13,768 nt of DNA from contig JASBUM010000209.1 of the NCBI GenBank assembly GCA_030147905.1, positions 1 to 13,768 on the forward strand, in the 5' to 3' direction. This document shows, piece after piece, positions 7,161 to 12,974 of this stretch. The position numbers and the translations under genes are program-made. Every line of letters begins with the position of its first letter. The first letter of the stretch is position 1. Below the pieces are notes generated by a model. That model ran no database searches, was not told where the DNA came from, and was given only the letters and a program-made list of their open reading frames with translations. The stretch comes from Acidimangrovimonas sp. (lineage in GTDB: Bacteria; Pseudomonadota; Alphaproteobacteria; Rhodobacterales; Rhodobacteraceae).

Positions 7161-7937
7161 TCAGCCGCCGTAGATGTCGAAGCTGAAGTATTTCTTGGTG
7201 ATCTTGTCGTATTCGCCGCTCTTGCGGACATCGGCCAGGCCCTTGTTGAACTTGGCAAGAAGCGCCTTGTCCGACTTGCGGAAGGCGGCGCCGATGCCGG
7301 TGCCCAGGGTCTCCGCGTCATAGGGCAGCGAGCCGGCGATCTTGCAGCAGGCCGCGCCGTCCTTCGACTTGATGAAGGCGTCGAGCGTGAACTGGTCGGC
7401 GATATCGGCGTCGATACGGCCGGCGGCGAGATCCTGGTTCACCTGGTCCTGGGTCTGGTATTCCTTGATCGTCGCGTCCTTGCCATAGAACTTCTTGGCA
7501 TAGGCCTCGTTGGTCGTCGCGACCTGCACACCGATCACCTTGCCCTTGAGATCGGCGGGCTTGGTGCCGAATTTCGCATCCTTCGCCACCGCCATCGCCG
7601 CCGGCGTGACATAGTACTTGTTCGAGAACGCCACCACCTTCTCGCGCTTGGCGGTGATCGACATCGACGACATGATCATGTCGATCTGACCCGAGGTCAG
7701 CGCCGGGATGATCCCGTCCCAGGCCACCGGGGTGATCACGCAATCCAGCTTCTGATCCTTGCAGATCGCGTTCATCAGATCGACCTCCCAGCCCGACCAA
7801 TGGCCCTGTGCATCGGGCGAGGTGAAGGGCGGATAGGGTTCGGCAGCCACGCCGACCTTGACCGGCTTGGCGTCTACGGCGACGGCACCGAGCGCTACGG
7901 CGGCCGCGGCCGCCAGTGCCATGAGCTTGAACTTCAT
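7161..7937 (-). CDS. Periplasmic amino acid-binding protein (HisJ/ArgT-like)
   Basis: A 258-residue family-3 solute-binding protein with a Sec signal peptide (residues 1-23, KFK then an Ala-rich core, cleavage predicted after VDA). The mature protein starts KPVKVGVAAEPYPPF. Cys59 and Cys66 in CKDQKLDC match the conserved disulfide of HisJ/ArgT. MIMSSMSIT with Arg98 is the site that holds the ligand carboxylate in the family. Asp181 in ADIADQF corresponds to the Asp that binds the alpha-amino group. It ends KKYFSFDIYGG, very like HisJ. These point to an alpha-amino acid, probably a basic one (Arg, Orn, Lys or His). GAGAGGAA sits about 7 nt before the ATG. The gene follows the ATPase by 36 bp and is followed by the permease after 6 nt. 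Lysines are used more than in its neighbours, as is normal for an abundant periplasmic protein. Confidence 0.93.
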   Translation of the reverse strand: MKFKLMALAAAAAVALGAVAVDAKPVKVGVAAEPYPPFTSPDAQGHWSGWEVDLMNAICKDQKLDCVITPVAWDGIIPALTSGQIDMIMSSMSITAKREKVVAFSNKYYVTPAAMAVAKDAKFGTKPADLKGKVIGVQVATTNEAYAKKFYGKDATIKEYQTQDQVNQDLAAGRIDADIADQFTLDAFIKSKDGAACCKIAGSLPYDAETLGTGIGAAFRKSDKALLAKFNKGLADVRKSGEYDKITKKYFSFDIYGG

Positions 7938-7973
7938 CTTGGTCTTCCTCTCTGTTGCTGGTGGTTTTCCGCG

Positions 7974-8750
7974 TTAAGCCACGGATTTAAGGAACTGCTT
8001 CAACCGCTCGGACTTCGGATCACCGAACAATGCCTCGGGGGGGCCCTCTTCCTCGATCACGCCGTTGTGCAGGTAGATGACATGGCTCGAAACCTCGCGC
8101 GCGAATTTCATCTCGTGGGTGACGAGGATCATCGTCCGGCCCTCGTCGGCGAGGCCGCGTATCACATTGAGCACCTCGCCCACAAGTTCGGGATCGAGCG
8201 CGGATGTCGGTTCATCGAACAGCATCGCGCGGGGCTCGATCGCCAGCGCGCGGGCGATCGCGGCGCGCTGCTGCTGTCCGCCCGACATGAACGCCGGATA
8301 GACATCGGCCTTTTCGGCAAGACCCACCCGCTCGAGCAGACGGCTTGCCCGCGCGATCGCCTCGTCCTTGGGCACCCGCAGGACATGCACCGGCACCTCG
8401 ATGAGGTTTTCCAGCACGGTCTTGTGGCTCCACAGGTTGAAGGACTGGAAAACCATGCCGAGGCTTTGCCGCAGCTTCTCGATCTGGCGGCGGTTGGCGG
8501 GCGTTCAGTCCTCGCGCAGGGCGATCTCCTCGCCGCCGATGACGATCCGGCCACGGGTCGGGGTCTCGAGAAAGTTGATGCAGCGTAGCATGGTGGACTT
8601 GCCCGAGCCGGAGCCGCCGATGATCGCCACGACATCGCCCTCGCGCGCGGTCAACGAGACGCCCTTGAGCACTTCCAGCGACCCGAAAGACTTGTGCAGA
8701 TCCTCGATGTGGATGGCGTCGGGGCGCGGTGCCGGCGCGGATGAAGACAT
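7974..8750 (-). pseudogene. Amino acid ABC transporter ATPase (HisP-like) interrupted by an in-frame TGA
   Basis: Read through, this is a 258-codon HisP/GlnQ-type ATPase of normal length. Walker A GGSGSGKST lies at 45-53, the Q-loop at Gln102 (MVFQSFNLW), signature MSGGQQQR at 155-162, Walker B MLFDEP near 176-181 and H-loop His212. Codon 82 is TGA (8507-8505), in IALRED-stop-TPANRRQ, in a variable loop before the Q-loop. Both sides share one frame, so a single base substitution (for example from CGA or GGA) explains it and no indel is needed. The first product (81 aa) would have Walker A only. A restart at the ATG 8456 would give 160 aa without Walker A; neither piece could hydrolyse ATP alone. 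The start ATG at 8750 has AAGGGA some distance upstream. Possible readings are a real nonsense mutation, suppression, or a base-call error. If real, the transporter needs an ATPase from elsewhere. Confidence 0.85.
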
Positions 8751-8780
8751 GCGGGCTGTCCCTTGTCACATTTCGGTTGT

Positions 8781-8809
8781 ATTAACACCTGCCCCCTGTA
8801 ATTCTGCAA
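8781..8809 (-). promoter_or_regulatory. Candidate promoter of the ABC transporter operon
   Basis: On the minus strand TTGCAG (8809-8804) and GTTAAT (8786-8781) stand 17 bp apart, matching 3 of 6 and 4 of 6 consensus positions. The predicted start is near 8774, about 24 nt before the ATPase ATG. The -35 lies beside the -10 of the rightward promoter, so the two promoters would overlap and could be controlled together. Confidence 0.35.
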
Positions 8810-8812
8810 GCG

Positions 8813-8818
8813 TATAAT
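8813..8818 (+). promoter_or_regulatory. Consensus -10 (TATAAT) for the TetR-led operon
   Basis: A perfect TATAAT in a GC-rich setting, reading toward the TetR gene. The sequence 16-18 bp upstream (around TGCCCC, 8790-8795) is a poor -35. Transcription from near 8825 would give a leader of about 110 nt before the ATG at 8936. The weak -35 suggests dependence on an activator or on local repression and derepression. Confidence 0.45.
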
Positions 8819-8841
8819 TCAAGGGCAAATCGGCGGTCGGG

Positions 8842-8859
8842 GCACAGAAATCGTTGTGC
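8842..8859. promoter_or_regulatory. Inverted repeat, candidate operator
   Basis: GCACA-N8-TGTGC forms an 18-bp dyad about 17 bp downstream of the predicted rightward start site and 76 bp before the TetR-family ATG. Its size and place would suit repression by the adjacent BetI-like regulator. A second, smaller hairpin GGCCG-GTGA-CGGCC follows at 8864-8877. Five-bp arms are short, so chance is not excluded. Confidence 0.3.
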
Positions 8860-8935
8860 GCCGGGCCGGTGACGGCCGGTTTCGCGGCAAAATCGCCATT
8901 GCGCGCGCCATCGGCCCGAGACGGGGTGGCGGGGG

Positions 8936-9601
8936 ATGTCGGAAACCAGGCGCAAGTTCCGGCGCGGGGGCGAAAGCCAGCGCCAGGGCGATCTGATCGC
9001 TGCGGCGCTCGACCTGATCGCCGAGGGCGGGCCGCAGCATGCGACCGTGCGGGCGATCGCGGCGCGCGCCGGCGTCACGCCGGGCCTGATCCGGCATTAT
9101 TTCAAGACCAAGGAAGAGCTTCTGGGCGCGGCCTATGCGACCTTCATGGCGCAGATGACGGCCGACCATCGCGCCACGGTCAGCGACGCGCCGCCCGATC
9201 CGGTGACGCGGCTGGCGCGATTCGTCGAACAATCGCTGAGCCCGCAGCTGGTCGACGCGCGCACCGTGGGTCTCTGGGCGGGCTTTCTGCACATGGTTCA
9301 GCGCGATCCGGCGATGCACCGTATCCACCACGACGGCTATCACGCGTTCCGCGCCGAGATGGAGACCCTGATCGCGGCCGCCCTCGCCGCCCGGGGGCGC
9401 CCGGCCGACGCCGCCGCCGTGCGCGGCCACGCGATCGCCTGCAACGCGCTGATCGACGGCCTGTGGCTCGAGGGCAGCGCCCTTCCCGAAGCCTTCGCGG
9501 GCGGAGAACTGGCGCAGATCGGGCTCGAGAAGATAGGTACCTTGCTGGCCCTGCCATTATGCGCCACAGATCAGCGTCGGAAACGGGAGAAACAGGCATG
9601 A
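8936..9601 (+). CDS. TetR-family transcriptional regulator, BetI-like
   Basis: A 221-residue TetR-type regulator. The DNA-binding domain covers about 14-62: GDLIAAALDLIAEGGPQHATVRAIAARAGVTPGLIRHYFKTKEELL, split as helix 1, the ATVRAIAARAG / VTPGLIRHYF helix-turn-helix, and KTKEEL. The C-terminal ligand domain (LWAGFLHMVQRDPAMHRIHHDGY and later ALIDGLWLEGSAL) follows the BetI pattern. BetI controls choline/betaine genes in enterobacteria, but relatives regulate many amine and amino acid catabolic operons. The ATG at 8936 is preceded by GGTGGCGGGGG, usable as a G-rich ribosome-binding site. Its stop overlaps the start of the decarboxylase gene as ATGA, so the regulator is first in the operon it probably controls, together with the divergent transporter. 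The effector is unknown; an amine or guanidino intermediate is a guess. Confidence 0.9.
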   Translation: MSETRRKFRRGGESQRQGDLIAAALDLIAEGGPQHATVRAIAARAGVTPGLIRHYFKTKEELLGAAYATFMAQMTADHRATVSDAPPDPVTRLARFVEQSLSPQLVDARTVGLWAGFLHMVQRDPAMHRIHHDGYHAFRAEMETLIAAALAARGRPADAAAVRGHAIACNALIDGLWLEGSALPEAFAGGELAQIGLEKIGTLLALPLCATDQRRKREKQA

Positions 9602-11352
9602 CGACGGTGGGCGAGGCGCTCGTTGCCGATCTCGCGGCACGCGGCACGGAGGTGGTCTTCGGCATCCCCGGCGTGCACACCCTGGAGCTCTATCGCGGGC
9701 TTGCCGGGTCTTCGATCCGCCATGTCACGGCGCGACACGAGGCCTCGGCGGTGTTCATGGCCGACGGCCATGCCCGCGTCACCGGCCGGCCCGGCGTGGC
9801 CTTCGTCATCACCGGGCCGGGACTGACCAATGCGCTGACCCCGATCGCGCAGGCACGTGCCGATTCGGTGCCGCTGGTGGTGATCGCGGGCGTCAATGAA
9901 AAGGCCTTGCGCGGGCGCGGACTGGGCCATCTGCACGAATTGCCGGATCAGCTCGCACTGGCGCGCACCGTGGCGCTGCGGGCCGAGGAAATCGCCCGGC
10001 CGGCCGAATTGCTGCCGGCGCTCGATGCCGTCTTCGCCGCCGCCACCCGCGGCCGCGGCGGCCCCGCCATCTTGCAGATACCGATCGACGTGATGGGCCA
10101 GCTCTGGCCCGCCCGCGGGCCGGGCGGCACGGCAGCGGGAGGCGCGGTTCCGCATCTGCCGACCCCGCCGCCCGAGCCCGACATGCGCGCACTGGCCCGT
10201 GCGCAGGGATTGCTGTCGGCAGCGGAGCGGCCCGTCATCCTTGCCGGTGGAGGCGCCCGCAGGGCCGAGGACGCCTTGCGACGGCTGGCCGAGACGCTGG
10301 ATGCGCCCGTGGTTCTGACGGTCAATGCGCGCGGGCTCCTCCATGGCCATGCGCTCGCCGTGCCTGCCAGTCCCAGCCTCGCCCCGGTGCGCCGCCTTCT
10401 CGGGCGCGCCGACGCGATCGTGGCCATCGGCACCGAACTCGGTCCGACCGACTACGACATGTATCGCGACGGCGGCCTGCCCGATCTCTCCGGCATGATC
10501 CGCATCGACATCGACGCAGCCCAGCTTGCGCGCCACCGCGCGGCGGTGACGATCCAGGCCGATGCGGGCCGTGCGGCCGTGTCGCTTTGCGCCAGGCTGG
10601 CCGGGGGACAGGGCCTGCGTCGCGGCGCGGTCGGGCCGGCAAAGGCGGAGACGCCCGCCACAACCAACCGCGCACCTGTCTCGGCGCCGGAGACGCCCGG
10701 CGCCATCCGCGCACCCGTCTCGGCGCCGGAGACGCCCGGCGCCATCCGCGCACCCGTCGCGGCGCCGGAGCCGCCCGGCGCCGAACGCGCGCGCGAGACA
10801 CGCAATGCGGCGCGGGCCGCGCTGCCCGATGCGCTTGCCACGATGGTGGATCTTCTGGGTACGATACGCGATTCATGCCCCGGTGCGATAATCGTGGGCG
10901 ACAGTACGCAGCCGGTCTATGCCGGCAATCTCTACCACGATCACGACCGTCCCGGCGGCTGGTTCAATGCCGCCACCGGCTACGGCGCGCTGGGTTATGG
11001 CGCGCCGGCGGCGATCGGCGCCGCGCTGGCCGCGCCGGACGCGCCAGTGATCTGCCTGACCGGCGACGGCGGCCTGCAGTTCAGCCTGGCAGAGCTGCTG
11101 ACCGCCCGCCAGGAGGGCGCGCGCGTGACCTTCCTGATCTGGAACAACGCAGGCTACCGCGAGATCGCCGATGCCATGCGCGGTGCCGATATCGACCCGA
11201 TCGGCTGTGATCCGGCACCACCCGAATTCGACGCCCTGGCGCGCGCCATGGGCCTGCCCCACCGGCGGATCGCGCCCGATGCCGAGGCGCTGGCCGCTGC
11301 GCTGCGCGCGGCCCATGACGGGCCGCGCCTGATCGAGATCGCCCTGCCATGA
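9598..11352 (+). CDS. Thiamine-diphosphate-dependent 2-keto acid decarboxylase, AruI-like (5-guanidino-2-oxopentanoate decarboxylase)
   Basis: A 584-residue three-domain ThDP enzyme. The pyrimidine-binding domain (1 to about 170) has VVFGIPGVHTLELYRGL and Glu48 in ARHEASAVFMADG, the residue that activates the cofactor. The central domain (about 190-330) has PVILAGGGARR and IRIDIDAAQL. The PP-binding domain (about 405-575) has GDGG at 489-492 and the metal motif ending in Asn516/Asn517 (IWNNAGYREI). The IPGVHTLELYRGL opening is what I recall in AruI, which decarboxylates 2-ketoarginine to 4-guanidinobutyraldehyde in the arginine transaminase route; other 2-keto acids are possible. The ATG at 9598 overlaps the TetR stop as ATGA, with GGGAGA 7 nt upstream. 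The frame stays open upstream to 8854 but that is a shadow of the TetR gene. Oddity: three 13-residue tandem repeats (358-396) lengthen the linker before the last domain. Confidence 0.85.
   Translation: MTTVGEALVADLAARGTEVVFGIPGVHTLELYRGLAGSSIRHVTARHEASAVFMADGHARVTGRPGVAFVITGPGLTNALTPIAQARADSVPLVVIAGVNEKALRGRGLGHLHELPDQLALARTVALRAEEIARPAELLPALDAVFAAATRGRGGPAILQIPIDVMGQLWPARGPGGTAAGGAVPHLPTPPPEPDMRALARAQGLLSAAERPVILAGGGARRAEDALRRLAETLDAPVVLTVNARGLLHGHALAVPASPSLAPVRRLLGRADAIVAIGTELGPTDYDMYRDGGLPDLSGMIRIDIDAAQLARHRAAVTIQADAGRAAVSLCARLAGGQGLRRGAVGPAKAETPATTNRAPVSAPETPGAIRAPVSAPETPGAIRAPVAAPEPPGAERARETRNAARAALPDALATMVDLLGTIRDSCPGAIIVGDSTQPVYAGNLYHDHDRPGGWFNAATGYGALGYGAPAAIGAALAAPDAPVICLTGDGGLQFSLAELLTARQEGARVTFLIWNNAGYREIADAMRGADIDPIGCDPAPPEFDALARAMGLPHRRIAPDAEALAAALRAAHDGPRLIEIALP
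10669..10785 (+). repeat. 39-bp tandem repeat, 3 copies, in frame in the decarboxylase linker
   Basis: Units are 10669-10707, 10708-10746 and 10747-10785. Units 1 and 2 differ at one base; unit 3 has diverged at a few. Each encodes 13 residues of the form RAPVSAPETPGAI (third: RAPVAAPEPPGAE). A degenerate partial unit (GGAGACGCCCGCC) lies just before, around 10648-10660. The period is a multiple of three, so copy-number change keeps the frame. The tract lies between the central and PP-binding domains and away from catalytic motifs. Near-identity of units 1 and 2 suggests a recent duplication. Confidence 0.9.
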
Positions 11353-11594
11353 AAGACCGCGCCCTGAAATGTCCGCTCGGGATGGTCCCCGCGATGACCG
11401 GCCCCGATCCGTCCCGCCCCGATCTTTCCGGCACCGATCCGTCCGGCACCGTCACGAGCCGCTCCGGCATCGGCCGTCCCGGCTTCCCTCGTCCCGCCAT
11501 GCCCTGGCGCGGCGCGCGCCGTCCGCGGAGTGATGCGCCGGCCGCATCCAACGCCCCACACCGCGGTGCCATCGCCCCGGAGTGGTGGCGATGA
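11349..11594 (+). CDS. Possible small proline-rich protein (81 aa), unrecognised
   Basis: An 81-codon frame fills the 238-bp space between the decarboxylase and aminotransferase genes exactly. Its ATG overlaps the upstream stop as ATGA, and its TGA overlaps the downstream ATG as ATGA. It begins MKDRALKCPLGMVPAM, then turns rich in Pro, Ser, Gly and Arg, including three five-residue repeats (DPSRP DLSGT DPSGT) encoded by 15-bp units. There is no signal peptide, membrane helix or known domain, and no clear ribosome-binding site. Third-position GC is about 79 percent, somewhat below the flanking genes. The double ATGA overlap argues for a real coupled gene. The low complexity and repeats argue for an expanded spacer that stayed open by composition. 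I recognise no family. Confidence 0.35.
   Translation: MKDRALKCPLGMVPAMTGPDPSRPDLSGTDPSGTVTSRSGIGRPGFPRPAMPWRGARRPRSDAPAASNAPHRGAIAPEWWR
11406..11450 (+). repeat. 15-bp tandem repeat, 3 copies
   Basis: Units at 11406-11420, 11421-11435 and 11436-11450 share the pattern GATCYKTCCSGSMCC. They encode DPSRP, DLSGT and DPSGT in the frame of the small ORF. The period is again a multiple of three. It lies about 620 bp downstream of the 39-bp tract and does not share its sequence. Confidence 0.75.
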
Positions 11595-12967
11595 CCGTGG
11601 TCGAGGTTTCGCCCACCGGCGTCGCGCCGGCACGGGTCGCGGCGATCACCGAGCGCGAGCGCGAACGCTACGCGGCCGGCCGGCCGCTTTGCCGCGGTGC
11701 CGCCGAGCAGGGGGCGGGCGCCTTCATGGGCGGCGTGCCGATGCACTGGATGCGCGACTGGCCGATGCCCTTCCCGCTTGTGGTCGCCGAGGCCCGCGGC
11801 GCCCAGATCACCGATCTGGACGGCCATGCGCTGGACGATTTCTGTCTCGGCGACACCGCCGCGATGTTCGGTCATTCACCGCCGCCGGTCGCCCGTGCCC
11901 TGCGCCAGCAATCGCGCGCAGGCCTCGCGACGATGCTGCCGCACGAGACCGCCTTCGAGGCCGGCCGGCTGCTGGGCGAGATCTTCGGCCCGTTCCGCTG
12001 GCAAGTCGCCACCACCACCACCGACGCCAACCGCAACGCGCTGAAGGTGGCGCGGGCGGTGACCGGGCGGGGCAAGGTGCTGGTCTTCGACGGCTGCTAT
12101 CACGGCACCTTGGACGAGACGATGGTGCGGCGCGACGCCGACGGCACGACCCGCGCCCGTCCCGGGCTGGTGGCGCCGGCGCAGGATCCGGCCGCGACCA
12201 CGGTGGCGATCGATTTCAACGACCTAGCCCAGCTCGAGACGGCGCTTGCCGGGGGCGAGATCGCCGCCGTCCTGACCGAGCCGGTCATGACCAATTCCGC
12301 GATGGTCCTGCCGCGTGCGGATTTCCACGCCGGATTGCGCGCGCTCACCCATGCGCATGGCACGCTGCTGATCCTCGACGAGACCCACACCCTGTCGTCG
12401 GGGCTGGGCGGCTATGGCCGCGTGCACGGGCTGGCGCCCGATATCCTGGTGCTCGGCAAGGCAATCGCGGGCGGGGTGGCGACGGCGGTCTGGGGCCTGG
12501 CGCCCGACATCGCGCTGCGCTTCTCCGCGCATGACGACCGGCGTGCACCGGGCCACAGCGGCATGGGCACCACCCTGTCGGGCAACCCGCTGCAGATGGC
12601 CTGCCTTGCCGCCAACCTTTCCGAAGTCATGACCCGCGAGGCCTATACCCGGATGGAACGCGGGGCCGAGCGGCTCGCACGCGGGCTGTCACGGCTGATC
12701 GCCGATCATGCCGCTCCCTGGCATGTCGTGCGGGTCGGCGCGCGGGTCGAGTTCATCTGCGCGCCGGGGCCGCTGCGCAACGGAGCCGAGGCGGCCGCCG
12801 CCCATGCTCCCGCGCTCGAGTCCGCGATCCATCTCGCGCTGGTCAACCGCGGCGTGCTGATCGCGCCGTTTCACAACATGATGCTGGTCAGTCCGGCAAC
12901 CCGCCAACCCCAGATCGACCGGCTGATCCTGGCCTTCGACGAAATCCTTACCGAATTGTTCTGCTGA
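11591..12967 (+). CDS. Class-III PLP-dependent aminotransferase (GSA-aminomutase-like)
   Basis: A 458-residue fold-I, class-III aminotransferase. Motifs in order: the N-terminal MHWMRDWPMPFPLVV and GAQITDLDGHALDDF; TTTTDANRNALKVARAVTG (141-159), where most relatives have an SGTEA-type phosphate-binding turn; FDGCYHGTLDET; LLILDETHTL with Asp263, which pairs with the PLP ring nitrogen; LGKAIAGG with Lys290 as the Schiff-base lysine; and GTTLSGNPLQMACLAANL near the subunit interface. The family moves amino groups of omega-amino acids, diamines or aldehydes, with pyruvate or 2-oxoglutarate as usual partners. The start is the ATG at 11591: GGAG lies 8 nt upstream, which rules against the GTG at 11582. 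It is not AruH, the arginine:pyruvate transaminase, which is fold-I class I/II. In context it could aminate the aldehyde made by the decarboxylase, or deaminate the transported compound. Exact substrate unknown. Confidence 0.9.
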   Translation: MTVVEVSPTGVAPARVAAITERERERYAAGRPLCRGAAEQGAGAFMGGVPMHWMRDWPMPFPLVVAEARGAQITDLDGHALDDFCLGDTAAMFGHSPPPVARALRQQSRAGLATMLPHETAFEAGRLLGEIFGPFRWQVATTTTDANRNALKVARAVTGRGKVLVFDGCYHGTLDETMVRRDADGTTRARPGLVAPAQDPAATTVAIDFNDLAQLETALAGGEIAAVLTEPVMTNSAMVLPRADFHAGLRALTHAHGTLLILDETHTLSSGLGGYGRVHGLAPDILVLGKAIAGGVATAVWGLAPDIALRFSAHDDRRAPGHSGMGTTLSGNPLQMACLAANLSEVMTREAYTRMERGAERLARGLSRLIADHAAPWHVVRVGARVEFICAPGPLRNGAEAAAAHAPALESAIHLALVNRGVLIAPFHNMMLVSPATRQPQIDRLILAFDEILTELFC

Positions 12968-12974
12968 ACCCGCC

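Noticed and set aside
7974..8456. Independent 160-aa protein restarting at the ATG at 8456
   Set aside because: It begins at the Q-loop and lacks Walker A, with no good ribosome-binding site. It is the distal half of the interrupted ATPase.
8505..8507. TGA as a selenocysteine codon or programmed read-through
   Set aside because: The site is in a variable loop of the ATPase where no Cys is conserved. No selenocysteine-insertion-like stem was seen after it, and no functional need is apparent.
8854..9597. Long N-terminal extension of the decarboxylase reading frame
   Set aside because: It overlaps the well-supported TetR gene in another frame. The ThDP family starts at MTTVGEALV, where ATGA coupling and a ribosome-binding site are seen.
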